Shown here one piece after another: positions 1 to 8,026 of a stretch of 64,000 nucleotides of DNA. The notes under the pieces are model-generated. The model was not told where the DNA came from. It saw only the letters and a list, made by a program, of their open reading frames with translations, and ran no database searches. The position numbers and the translations under genes are program-made. The DNA is from Arcobacter venerupis. Its GTDB lineage: Bacteria; Campylobacterota; Campylobacteria; Campylobacterales; Arcobacteraceae. The number at the start of each line of letters is the position of its first letter. Within the stretch, counting starts at the first letter, position 1. Location: assembly GCF_013201665.1 (NCBI RefSeq), contig NZ_CP053840.1, positions 2,976,001 to 3,040,000 on the forward strand, given 5' to 3'.

Positions 1-515
1 TCATTTTTATTGATTTTTGCAATTCCAACATATTCGCCAGTTGTTTCTTCTACACTTAACTCTTTTCCAAATTTTACTAATTTATTATTTTTCCATTGAA
101 ATTTATAATCTGCATCTTCAATTCTTGAGCTATCACTTAAAAATAAAGGTGAGGTTTCTTCTTTTAAAAGTAAATCTACCACTTTTTCTTCAATAAAAAC
201 ATCTCCATTCATAATAATATAATCATCATTATCTTCTAAAAAATCTTGTGCAAACCATGTTGATGCAATTGAGTTTGTTACATCGTAAAAATTGTTTTTA
301 TATGATTTATACTCCAATCCTTTTAAAGAATCTACTATAAAACTTTCACTATACCCTGTAACTATTGCAATATCAGTTATAGCTTTTTTGTTTAATAACT
401 CAACCGTATATCTAATTAATTCAATATCACCTATTCTAACACAACATTTTGGTTGTCCATTTAGATGCCTACTAATTCTACTACCAATACCAGCTGCCAT
501 TATTAAAACTTTCAT
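1..515 (-). CDS. CTP-type nucleotidyltransferase, PntC/LicC-like (3' end outside window)
   Basis: Partial: about 171 residues are visible from the ATG at 515, and the frame stays open to the left edge. The N-terminus MKVLIMAAGIGSR is the nucleotide-binding loop of the sugar-nucleotide/CTP transferase family, followed by a PKCC segment, a YDVTNSIAS stretch like the NNYYS region of choline-phosphate cytidylyltransferases, NGDVFIE (metal-binding Asp) and EYVGIAKI. It starts directly after the stop of the aminotransferase at 516, so the two are probably translationally coupled. Known relatives activate phosphocholine (LicC) or 2-aminoethylphosphonate (PntC) as CMP derivatives. The neighbouring AEP-type aminotransferase and LicD-like protein favour a head-group role over a sugar-1-phosphate role, but the substrate is inferred. 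Confidence 0.7.
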   Translation of the reverse strand, partial: MKVLIMAAGIGSRISRHLNGQPKCCVRIGDIELIRYTVELLNKKAITDIAIVTGYSESFIVDSLKGLEYKSYKNNFYDVTNSIASTWFAQDFLEDNDDYIIMNGDVFIEEKVVDLLLKEETSPLFLSDSSRIEDADYKFQWKNNKLVKFGKELSVEETTGEYVGIAKINKN

Positions 516-1577
516 TTATATTTTCCCATAATATTGTTTTAGAGCATTTATTAATACATCAACATACTTTTTATTCATATTACCCATATGTGAAACTCTT
601 ATTAATTTCTCTTTTAAATCTCCACCACTTGGTGTTAATATAATATTATATCTTTCTTCAAAATCTTTTATTATTTGACTTGCTAATTTTCCATCAGTTG
701 GAGTTAAAGTGGTCATTGCATTTGGCATATTTTTTACATAAAATTCAAAAGGTAAATCTTTTATATTTTTTCTAAAATAGTTAGCTAGTTTTTTTGTTTT
801 TTTATTAGTTTTAGAAATTGTTTGTTTTTTTAACTCTTGTAATCTTTTATTTAATTGAAGAATTATTGAAATAGCAGGAGTAAATGGTGTTTGTCCCCTT
901 TGTACATCAAGAATATATGATTTAAAATTAAAATATATAGAATTAATCTCTTGTAATTTCGAAACTGCTTTTGGGCTTAAAACAACTATCCCAAGTCCAG
1001 GAGGAAGTGCCAACCCTTTATTTGAACTAATAATCAAAGCATCAATATTATGTTTTATCATATTAATTTCATCACTTACAAATGAACTTATAGCATCTAC
1101 AATATTTAGAAGTTTATTTTTTTTACAAAATTGTCCAACCTTATTTAAATTATAGAGTTTTCCAATAGTTGTTTCATGGGCATTTACAATAAAGGCATTT
1201 GCAGGAATAGAACTAAATTCTTCAAACTTTATATTATCATCTTTGTTAATCTTCACATCAAAATTTGGAATATTATGAGTATTACAAATATCAACAAATC
1301 TTTGTCCAAATCCACCACCATTTATTACAATTGCATTATCTTCTTTTGACAAAAGATTCATAATAACCGCTTCCATAGCTCCTGTTCCTGAACTTGTCAT
1401 AAAGATAACTTCACTGCCTTTTGGAGCACTAGTTAATGTTAATAAATCTTTTTTACATTCTAAAACTATTTTTGAAAAATATTCATTTCTAAAATAAGGC
1501 AATTGTAAAGAACCAATTTTTAAAATCTTTTTTGACATAGGTACAGGACCTGGTGTAAATATATATTGTTTATTCAT
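516..1577 (-). CDS. class V PLP aminotransferase, 2-aminoethylphosphonate transaminase-like
   Basis: A full-length (353 aa) class V aminotransferase. Visible family marks are FTPGPVPM at the N-terminus, SSGTGAMEA (about 62-70), HETTIG (134-139, equivalent to the HxET region of PhnW), IVDAISS with Asp161 facing the pyridine nitrogen, SSNKGLALPPG with the probable PLP lysine at 187, and QTPFTPA. These match 2-aminoethylphosphonate:pyruvate transaminase better than serine-glyoxylate enzymes, though alanine-glyoxylate-type relatives cannot be excluded. It overlaps the LicD-like gene by 8 bases and abuts the cytidylyltransferase-like gene. In known phosphonate-tailoring clusters the same pair (transaminase and PntC) makes CMP-AEP, in Treponema as a fusion. 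No PepM or Ppd is visible; they could lie left of the window. Confidence 0.7.
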   Translation of the reverse strand: MNKQYIFTPGPVPMSKKILKIGSLQLPYFRNEYFSKIVLECKKDLLTLTSAPKGSEVIFMTSSGTGAMEAVIMNLLSKEDNAIVINGGGFGQRFVDICNTHNIPNFDVKINKDDNIKFEEFSSIPANAFIVNAHETTIGKLYNLNKVGQFCKKNKLLNIVDAISSFVSDEINMIKHNIDALIISSNKGLALPPGLGIVVLSPKAVSKLQEINSIYFNFKSYILDVQRGQTPFTPAISIILQLNKRLQELKKQTISKTNKKTKKLANYFRKNIKDLPFEFYVKNMPNAMTTLTPTDGKLASQIIKDFEERYNIILTPSGGDLKEKLIRVSHMGNMNKKYVDVLINALKQYYGKI

Positions 1578-2466
1578 CTGTTTTGTTCTTTTTTATAAAA
1601 TCAATTAATTGCTGTGTATCTAATAAATTCCCATAATCTTTATATGACCATTTTTTAGCTGGTATTTTCCAGCTTTCACCATATAATAATTTCACATATT
1701 CTTGAGCATTATTAGGAATAAGTAACTTCATATCTTTGTAATCAAAATAATTTTTACCATCAACAAACTCTTTATTAAAATACAAATAATAATCAGCTTC
1801 ATAATCCATTACGTAATATTTACCTATATCCACAGCTAAATTAATATCTAAAACTGTTGGTTCAGTTTGGCTTGGATTTGAATTTGATTTTATTATTATT
1901 TTATCAATTTCATCTTTTTTTGTAAGGATTCTATCTTCTTTATAAATTACTTTTATAAGTTGATTTTGTTTTAATAATTCATTTTCATTTATTAAATTCC
2001 AAATCTTTTCTAAATCATTTTGCGATTTTATTAAAACATCTACATCGGGAACATCACTTAAATTTTGTCCCCTTAATAAACACAATAAAGATGAACCCTC
2101 AATACAATATGAAATATTATTTTCTTGCATTAATAAAGCAAATTCTTTTACAATATTATCTGTGTTTTCAATTCTATCATGTGTAGAAAACTCTAAAGAA
2201 CTATCTTCAATAAGCCATATTTTATCTTTTAGAATATTTAAATCAAGAAGTTGTTTTTCCATACTTTCAATCCATACTCCACTCATAGCAATTTTGTCAA
2301 ACGATAATTGATTTAATTCTTCAACAGCATAAATTGGGATGTTGTTATACAAAGTCCCATGCAAATTCTTATTATTCTCAATAAATCCAACAATCTCGTG
2401 TTCAAATTGTAATTGTCGATAAATTGCTCGACCAGCAATACCTATTCCAAAAATTATTATTTTCAT
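1570..2466 (-). CDS. two-domain protein: Rossmann-like N-terminus plus LicD-type nucleotidyltransferase fold
   Basis: 298 aa. Residues 1-80 begin MKIIIFGIGIAGRAIYRQL and read like the NAD/CoA-binding-type domain found at the front of PglD/FlaA1-type glycan enzymes. Residues from about 115 contain IEGSSLLCLLRG followed by SDVPDVDVLI, which matches the LicD pattern (GTLLG..R then DDDiD), and the C-terminus has YGESWKIPAKKW, like the closing YG-x-W-x-P motif of LicD. LicD proteins move phosphocholine (or an AEP-like head group) from CMP onto a glycan. Its position just upstream of a transaminase and a CTP-transferase-like gene supports a terminal head-group transferase. The fold call is by motif only; the acceptor is unknown. 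Confidence 0.6.
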   Translation of the reverse strand: MKIIIFGIGIAGRAIYRQLQFEHEIVGFIENNKNLHGTLYNNIPIYAVEELNQLSFDKIAMSGVWIESMEKQLLDLNILKDKIWLIEDSSLEFSTHDRIENTDNIVKEFALLMQENNISYCIEGSSLLCLLRGQNLSDVPDVDVLIKSQNDLEKIWNLINENELLKQNQLIKVIYKEDRILTKKDEIDKIIIKSNSNPSQTEPTVLDINLAVDIGKYYVMDYEADYYLYFNKEFVDGKNYFDYKDMKLLIPNNAQEYVKLLYGESWKIPAKKWSYKDYGNLLDTQQLIDFIKKNKTDE

Positions 2467-2470
2467 CTTT

Positions 2471-3805
2471 TTACTTTATTCTAATTTTTTTAAATCGTTC
2501 AGAAAAATTTGTTTTTTCAACCACATTTACTTTTGTAGGAATCTTAAAAGTTTCAAGTTTATCTTTACAAAATAGTCTTATGATTTTTTTAATATTCTCT
2601 TTTGGTTCATGTAAAACCACATCACAAACCACAGTTTGACCTGTGATTACATTTACTTCAGAATAAACCATACAATCATCAATTTCATCCATAAACAAAA
2701 TCACCGATTCAACCTCAGCTGGAAGAACTTTTTGTCCACCAACATTTATAACTTCTTTACTTCTTCCAATAATTTTTAAATATCCATCTTCAAGCTCTTC
2801 GACTAAATCACCTGTTTTAAACCAACCATCACTTGTAAAAGAGTCCATTGAAGCGTTTAAATATCCTAAAACTTGAGTTTTACTTCTAAGCCACAATTCA
2901 TTCTCAACTATTTTATACTCTTGATTTGCATCTTCTATTTTCATATATAAAGAATCCGATGATTTAGAACTTGTTGTACTAATTCCCGTTTCACTTGTTC
3001 CAAAAGTTTGTAAAAATTTTACTTTTGGAAAACTCTCTTTTAGTTTTAATAAAAGTGATTCAGGCATAGCTTCTGTTCCATAAGTAATCATTCGTAAAGA
3101 ATTTAAATCGTAATTTTTATTTTCACCTGAAATCAAAATCAGATTTAAAAAAGTAGGACTACTTGGAAGCACCATGATTTTATAATTTTGTATTAATTCA
3201 CAAATATTTTTTGCATCTCTATTTTTTGGAATAATCAAACAAGCACCCATACATAAAGCATTAAACAAAGTATTTAATCCACCAATATGATCAAACATTA
3301 AAAACACTAACATATTCATAGATTTTGCTTTTTTATCTTTGTATGAATTGATTAAATTATCTAAATTATGAATCATCGCTTTTGGTTTTCCTGTGCTTCC
3401 ACTTGAAAACAAAATCAACCCAGAATTTTGATTTTTCTTTAATTTTTTTATCATTTCGTGAGAACTATTTTGTTCTATTGTTTGAATATCTAAATCACTC
3501 TTTATTGTTTTAATTGTGTATTCACAAAAAGATTCACTTATATATTCATCTTGAATTTTAGAAATAGTTGAAGTAATTGGAACGATGATATTTTTATTTT
3601 CAAATAAAGCAAAAAACAAAGCAATATTAAAAAAAGAGTAATCACCCAAAATTGCCACCACACTTGAGGGTTTAATCTGCTTTTCTAATATGCTTTTATA
3701 AATTTTTATTTGCTCTAATAATAAACCATAAGAGTAAGTGATTTCATCTACAACTATTGCATCTTTTGTTTCAAACTCTTTGAATTTTTCAAATAAATAG
3801 TTCAT
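2471..3805 (-). CDS. AMP-dependent acyl ligase (ANL superfamily), probably acyl-ACP/CoA synthetase
   Basis: 444 aa, short for the family (about 500). Core motifs are visible in order: LILFSSGSTGKPKAMIH (A3 phosphate loop), QTFGTSETG (A5), SDGWFKTGDL (A7), GRSKEVINVGGQKVLPAEVE (A8 hinge) and a C-terminal lysine-rich FSERFKKIRIK at the A10 position. It should activate a carboxylic acid as acyl-AMP and load it on a thiol. The gene sits 5 bases upstream of the LicD-like gene and shares one base with the SDR gene; the ACP is two genes upstream, so loading of that ACP is the natural guess. The acid is not predictable from sequence. No condensing enzyme is present nearby. Confidence 0.75.
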   Translation of the reverse strand: MNYLFEKFKEFETKDAIVVDEITYSYGLLLEQIKIYKSILEKQIKPSSVVAILGDYSFFNIALFFALFENKNIIVPITSTISKIQDEYISESFCEYTIKTIKSDLDIQTIEQNSSHEMIKKLKKNQNSGLILFSSGSTGKPKAMIHNLDNLINSYKDKKAKSMNMLVFLMFDHIGGLNTLFNALCMGACLIIPKNRDAKNICELIQNYKIMVLPSSPTFLNLILISGENKNYDLNSLRMITYGTEAMPESLLLKLKESFPKVKFLQTFGTSETGISTTSSKSSDSLYMKIEDANQEYKIVENELWLRSKTQVLGYLNASMDSFTSDGWFKTGDLVEELEDGYLKIIGRSKEVINVGGQKVLPAEVESVILFMDEIDDCMVYSEVNVITGQTVVCDVVLHEPKENIKKIIRLFCKDKLETFKIPTKVNVVEKTNFSERFKKIRIK

Positions 3806-4506
3806 TAGTTATTCACTCCTCCAAGATAAATGATTTGCCCTGTGATAAATTTACTTTTTTCATCCACAAAAAACTCAATTACATTTATAATATCTTCAAA
3901 TGTTCCAAATCTTTTTATTGTTTGTTTATTTAAAAGTTCTTCTATTTTATTTTTTGGAACTGCTTTTATCAAATCAGTCTCAATTGGAGTTGGACCTAGG
4001 GCATTTATAGTTATATTAAAAGGTGCTAACTCTTTTGAAGCCGTTTGGGTGAAGTTTTCAATTGCTGATTTACTTGCAGCGTATACAGCTTCACCCTCAA
4101 GTCTAAGGGGAGTTGCTACTGTTGTAAAGTTTACAATTTTTCCATTTTTTTGTTTCATCATAACTTTTGAAACTTCCCTTGTGAATAAAAAAGTTCCTAT
4201 AAAATTTGTATTAAAAAGTTTAGAAATTGTCTCAACAGAAGTTGTTAAAATATGATTCATTGAAGCAATTCCAGCATTATTTATCAAAATATCAATTTTC
4301 CCAAACTCTTTTTTTACAGCTCGTATCATACTTACAACTGCTTTTTCATCACTAACTTCCAAAGAAAAATGTCTATAATTTGGATGATTTATTGAACTCT
4401 CAGTTCTTGAACAGCCAATTACAAAATCATTTTGCTCTAAATAATAGTTTGCAATAGCTTTTCCAATTCCCTTAGAAGTTCCAGTTATAACTATGATTTG
4501 ATTCAT
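3805..4506 (-). CDS. short-chain dehydrogenase/reductase, FabG-like
   Basis: 233 aa classical SDR. TGTSKGIG (9-16) is the cofactor glycine motif, NNAG is at 76-79, and the catalytic YxxxK is Y142-AAS-K146. The usual catalytic serine, 13 residues before Tyr, reads Thr129 (VNFTTVATP), an uncommon substitution. The gene is joined on both sides by one-base TAATG overlaps to the ACP (upstream) and the acyl ligase (downstream), so a 3-oxoacyl-ACP or hydroxyacyl-ACP reductase role for this small acyl branch is likely. It could instead be a sugar dehydrogenase; the ACP linkage argues against that. Confidence 0.8.
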   Translation of the reverse strand: MNQIIVITGTSKGIGKAIANYYLEQNDFVIGCSRTESSINHPNYRHFSLEVSDEKAVVSMIRAVKKEFGKIDILINNAGIASMNHILTTSVETISKLFNTNFIGTFLFTREVSKVMMKQKNGKIVNFTTVATPLRLEGEAVYAASKSAIENFTQTASKELAPFNITINALGPTPIETDLIKAVPKNKIEELLNKQTIKRFGTFEDIINVIEFFVDEKSKFITGQIIYLGGVNN

Positions 4507-4796
4507 TAGTTTTCCAATAAAGATTTAATATATAAAGTTAAACTTTCAACATTTCTAAAAGGAGAAGTTTTTGCACTCATTGCTTTTTCATCGGCTAAAA
4601 CTATCTCTTTATCAAACTCATCTGAGATTTTTTCTTCCAAATCTGTTATAAAACTAACAAGTGCCAAAGAGTCCAAACCACCATTTGCACCATAAAGTTT
4701 TGTTTTTGAATTTGGATTTTCTAAAGATTCATTTTCCAACTCTTCATTTAATTCAACTAATGTTTCTATTATGATTTTTTCGATTTTATCTTGCAT
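4506..4796 (-). CDS. stand-alone acyl carrier protein
   Basis: 96 aa, acidic, four-helix ACP type. The phosphopantetheine attachment motif is GGLDSLALVSF with Ser43. The loop before helix 4 (EIVLADEKAMSAKTSPFRNVESL) is longer than in housekeeping AcpP, so this is probably a specialised carrier and not the fatty-acid AcpP. It begins 9 bases after the PseH-like gene and its stop overlaps the SDR start by one base. It would carry an acyl chain made or altered by the SDR and acyl ligase next to it. The final acceptor, perhaps an amino group on pseudaminic acid, is inference. Confidence 0.85.
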   Translation of the reverse strand: MQDKIEKIIIETLVELNEELENESLENPNSKTKLYGANGGLDSLALVSFITDLEEKISDEFDKEIVLADEKAMSAKTSPFRNVESLTLYIKSLLEN

Positions 4797-4805
4797 ATTT
4801 CTTCT

Positions 4806-5342
4806 TTATTTAAATTTAAAATCTATTTTATCTAAATAGTTTTTAATTGGTTTTAGTAATTTCGAATTTTTTCGATTTTCCCACTTTTGTTTTTCTAATT
4901 CTAAATAAAAATACTCTTCATTTTCTTTGTACAATTCAAAACCAAAGTTTTTATTAAAACTAAAAGCAATGCTATTTTCTTTTTTTACTAAAGAACCTAT
5001 TTTTTTTATTTTGTTATTAAAAAAACAATTATCTAAAAAAAGATAAGCACAACAAGATGAAATTATTGGATTTACTTCTTCTTTAAAAAATATTCCCCAA
5101 GTAAATTCATCTTTTTCTTTCACCCAAGAGCAAGAACCTAAAACTTCATTTTCTTTAAGCACTGCAAAATATTTTTTATCTGAATTATTTTTTAAAGAAT
5201 TTATCCATTTTGTATGATTTTCTAAACTTATGATTTCATTTGTAATCATATTTTTTCTGATAAAATCTCTGTTTCTAATATTTAATATTTCAAAAGACTC
5301 TTGTTCATTTAGTGTAGAATAATTCTTAAAAACTATTTTCAT
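4806..5342 (-). CDS. pseH: GNAT N-acyltransferase, PseH-like
   Basis: 178 aa GNAT-fold protein with ILNIRNRDFIRKNMITNEIIS near the N-terminus and HTKWINSL, the typical PseH/FlmH beginning, then FAVLKENEVLGSCSWV for beta strands 2-3. PseH acetylates the 4-amino group of the PseC product using acetyl-CoA. The start overlaps the pseG stop by four bases (ATGA). The C-terminal third is lysine-rich and less conserved. Because an ACP follows directly, an acyl-ACP donor in place of acetyl-CoA is possible but not shown by the sequence. Confidence 0.7.
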   Translation of the reverse strand: MKIVFKNYSTLNEQESFEILNIRNRDFIRKNMITNEIISLENHTKWINSLKNNSDKKYFAVLKENEVLGSCSWVKEKDEFTWGIFFKEEVNPIISSCCAYLFLDNCFFNNKIKKIGSLVKKENSIAFSFNKNFGFELYKENEEYFYLELEKQKWENRKNSKLLKPIKNYLDKIDFKFK

Positions 5343-6316
5343 TTTAACTCTTTAAGTATCTTTTTTACCAATCTATTTTTTGCAAATTTTAGAGTTAATT
5401 TTTTATAACAATTACTTTTTTTTACATAATCTATTTTAGTTTTTAAAACTTCTTTTGTTAAATCTTTGGCTTTTATTGTTGTTTTTATGCCTTTATTTTT
5501 CAAAAATTTATCTACAACTTTTTGATTAGAGGCAACTTCAATATTTATAAACTTTTTCTTTAAAGCCAAAACTTCAAATAAAGTTCCTCCACTTGCAGTT
5601 ATCACCAAACTTTTTGTTGCAATTACCGAAGCCATATTATTTATATCAACTAAAAGTTCGATATTTTTATTCTCTTTTAACTCTTTAATATTTGGATTTA
5701 CACTTGTTGTTATAACTGTAATTTTATATTTTTTGTTAATTTCCAAAAGTAAACTAGCAATTTTTGAAGAGAGATTTAAAACATCATTTCCACCTAAAAT
5801 AATAGCAACACTATTTCGTGTAACTTTTGTTTTTTTAGTCTCCAAAAACTCATCACGTAAAAGTGTATATTCACTTCCGCAAAATAGTTTTGTTTTTTTA
5901 GGAAGTAATTTTTTATACTCTTTTTCTTGGGCTTGAACTCCATGATTTAAAACCATATCTGATTTATGGGGATTTATAGTATCGTCAAAACTTAACATTT
6001 TTAGAGTTGGATTTTGAATTTTTATTTGCTCTTCAAATTTATAATCTATATCGTAAGAGTCTATAATCAAAAGATTTATTCTTAAACCTTTTACAAAATA
6101 ATCTAACATTTTTACACTATTATCACTGATAGAATAGATGGAAAATCCTGATTTTAAAATCTCTTCATTTATATTTCCATATAAATTTTGCGTTGCAAAA
6201 AGTATTTTTAGATTTTTATCACACTCTTTTAATCTTTTTGCCAAAAGCAAACATCTTTTAACATGCCCTAAACCAATAGTTGATGATGAATCACATCTAA
6301 AAAGTATTTTTTTCAA
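5339..6316 (-). CDS. pseG: UDP-2,4-diacetamido-2,4,6-trideoxy-beta-L-altropyranose hydrolase
   Basis: GT-B-like PseG. KKILFRCDSSSTIGLGHVKR at the N-terminus contains the conserved GxGHxxR with the catalytic-region His, and IILGGNDVLNLSSKI and TASGGTLFEVLALKK form the UDP-binding half. I place the start at a TTG (6316-6314) giving MKKILFRCD, preceded by GGAG six bases upstream. An ATG at 6367 would add 17 residues that lie wholly inside pseI and lack family resemblance. With the TTG start the protein is 325 aa and overlaps pseI by 20 bases. It removes UDP to release the free altrose derivative used by PseI. Confidence 0.85.
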   Translation of the reverse strand: MKKILFRCDSSSTIGLGHVKRCLLLAKRLKECDKNLKILFATQNLYGNINEEILKSGFSIYSISDNSVKMLDYFVKGLRINLLIIDSYDIDYKFEEQIKIQNPTLKMLSFDDTINPHKSDMVLNHGVQAQEKEYKKLLPKKTKLFCGSEYTLLRDEFLETKKTKVTRNSVAIILGGNDVLNLSSKIASLLLEINKKYKITVITTSVNPNIKELKENKNIELLVDINNMASVIATKSLVITASGGTLFEVLALKKKFINIEVASNQKVVDKFLKNKGIKTTIKAKDLTKEVLKTKIDYVKKSNCYKKLTLKFAKNRLVKKILKELK

Positions 6317-7331
6317 CTCTATCTCCAAACTTATAATCTTTAAGTGAAGTTTTTCCCAAGATTTCATTTAAATATTTTGGATGAAGTCCAAATCCTGGTC
6401 GAACTGATTTTATATTTTCAAGACTGAATTTTTCGCCTTTTTTTATATCTTTAGATATATAAAGACTTCTTGAAAATCTTCTTTGTTTTTGTTTTTTTTC
6501 ATCTAAACTATAATCAACAATCCCTAAAAGTTTTTCAGTATCACGAATTACATCAACAAGAAGTTTAAACTCTTTTTTGTCCAATGAAAATTCACAATCA
6601 GCTCCACCAATACTTTTATCAATAATAAAGTGTTTCTCAATTACTTTTGCTCCTAAAGTAACTGCAACTATTGGAGCTGTTACTCCTAAAGTATGGTCTG
6701 AAAATCCAACCTCAACTCCAAAAGTCTCTTTCATATTTGAAATAGTTTTTAAATTAGCCTCTTCAAGTGGCGCTGGATATTGGCTTGTACATTTTAAAAG
6801 TACAATATTTTCATTTCCCTCTTTTTTACAAATATTAACAACATCTAGAATTTCATCAATTGTAGCAATTCCTGTACTAATGATAATTGGCTTTTGTTTA
6901 CTTGCAACATATCTTACAAGTTCATAATCTGTTATTTCAAAAGAGGCGATTTTATATGCACTTGGATTAAATTGTTCCAAAAAATCAACAGCACTTTTAT
7001 CAAAAGGAGTTGAAAAAATATCTATATCTAAACTTCTTGCATACTCAAATAACTCTTTGTGCCACTCCCAAGGAGTTGTTGCCCATTCATAAAGTTCATA
7101 TAAACTTTTTCCATCCCATAAAGTTCCACCTTTAACCATAAAATCATCATTTTTACAATTTAAAGTTAAAGTATCTGCTGTATAAGTTTGAAGTTTTATG
7201 GCATTTGCACCTATTTCTTTGGCTGCTTTTATTGTTTCTAGGGCTGTTTGTAAACTTCCATTATGATTTGCACTAAGTTCTGCAATAATATAAGTTCCAT
7301 CTTTTTGTAAATCAAAGTTTCCTATTTTCAT
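6297..7331 (-). CDS. pseI: pseudaminic acid synthase
   Basis: 344 aa NeuB-family enzyme. The TIM barrel begins with YIIAELSANHNGSLQTAL and contains KLQTYTADTLTL, FSTPFDKSAVDFLE, KIASFEITD and GFSDHTLG, followed by KVIEKHFIID; the C-terminal SAF (antifreeze-like) domain spans about 285-344 (SRSLYISKDIKKGE, KSVRPGFGLHPKYL). It condenses the PseG product with phosphoenolpyruvate to give pseudaminic acid. Its start overlaps the pseF stop by four bases. The context of pseB/C/F/G/H separates it from sialic or legionaminic synthases. Confidence 0.92.
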   Translation of the reverse strand: MKIGNFDLQKDGTYIIAELSANHNGSLQTALETIKAAKEIGANAIKLQTYTADTLTLNCKNDDFMVKGGTLWDGKSLYELYEWATTPWEWHKELFEYARSLDIDIFSTPFDKSAVDFLEQFNPSAYKIASFEITDYELVRYVASKQKPIIISTGIATIDEILDVVNICKKEGNENIVLLKCTSQYPAPLEEANLKTISNMKETFGVEVGFSDHTLGVTAPIVAVTLGAKVIEKHFIIDKSIGGADCEFSLDKKEFKLLVDVIRDTEKLLGIVDYSLDEKKQKQRRFSRSLYISKDIKKGEKFSLENIKSVRPGFGLHPKYLNEILGKTSLKDYKFGDRVEKNTF

Positions 7332-8026
7332 GCTTTTACCTTTTGTATAACTTCGTACATAATTTCAGCCCTTTGCCAATCCTCTAAAGTATCAATATCT
7401 TGAACAAGAAATCTTGGAAGTATTATGGGAATTGAGTCTTTGCCAAATATAATCTCATTTGATTTAATATTCAAGTTTGTCCAATAAAACTGTCCAGCAT
7501 CTTGAAAAGCCTCTTCTAAATCTTGACTTCTTTTTGTGAAATTTTCAGGCCAAAACATTTCACATCTTTCATTTTGCGTGATTTTAAATGTTCGTTGAAT
7601 TGGAAATGGCATTGATGTACAAGAAAAAGCATTTTTTGCACTTGAGTTTTTTAGTTTTTCAAAACCTTCGATTAAATACTTTTCATCTAAAAAAGGAGCT
7701 GTTGCATAAATAGTGCAAACAAAAGCATAAATTTCACCAACACTTTTTAAATACTCTAAAGCATGATTTACAACAGCTCCCGTTCCTGTAAAATCATCAC
7801 TTAACTCTTTTGGACGCAAAAAGGGAACAATAGCTCCATATTCTTTAGCAATTTTAGCTATTTCTTCATCATCTGTTGAAACAATAACTTTATCAAAAAG
7901 CTTAGATTTTAAAGCAACTTCTATACTATAAGCAATTAGTGGTTTACCATGAAAAAGTTTTATATTTTTTCTTGGAATTCTTTTACTTCCTCCACGAGCT
8001 GGAATAATTGCTACTGTTTTGTTCAT
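7328..8026 (-). CDS. pseF: pseudaminic acid cytidylyltransferase
   Basis: 232 aa CMP-nonulosonate synthetase. IIPARGGSKRIPRKNIKLF is the CTP-binding loop; the body contains VIVSTDDEEIAKIAKEYGA, FLRPKELSDDFTG and DAGQFYW, and the C-terminus has VQDIDTLEDWQRAE with metal-binding Asp. It activates pseudaminic acid with CTP for transfer to flagellin or another glycan. It overlaps both pseI and pseC by four bases, so translation is coupled. Confidence 0.9.
   Translation of the reverse strand: MNKTVAIIPARGGSKRIPRKNIKLFHGKPLIAYSIEVALKSKLFDKVIVSTDDEEIAKIAKEYGAIVPFLRPKELSDDFTGTGAVVNHALEYLKSVGEIYAFVCTIYATAPFLDEKYLIEGFEKLKNSSAKNAFSCTSMPFPIQRTFKITQNERCEMFWPENFTKRSQDLEEAFQDAGQFYWTNLNIKSNEIIFGKDSIPIILPRFLVQDIDTLEDWQRAEIMYEVIQKVKA

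Noticed and set aside
3830-4255. A 141-codon open frame on the plus strand
   Set aside because: It lies entirely antisense to the SDR gene, whose protein has clear family motifs; no ribosome site and no recognisable product.
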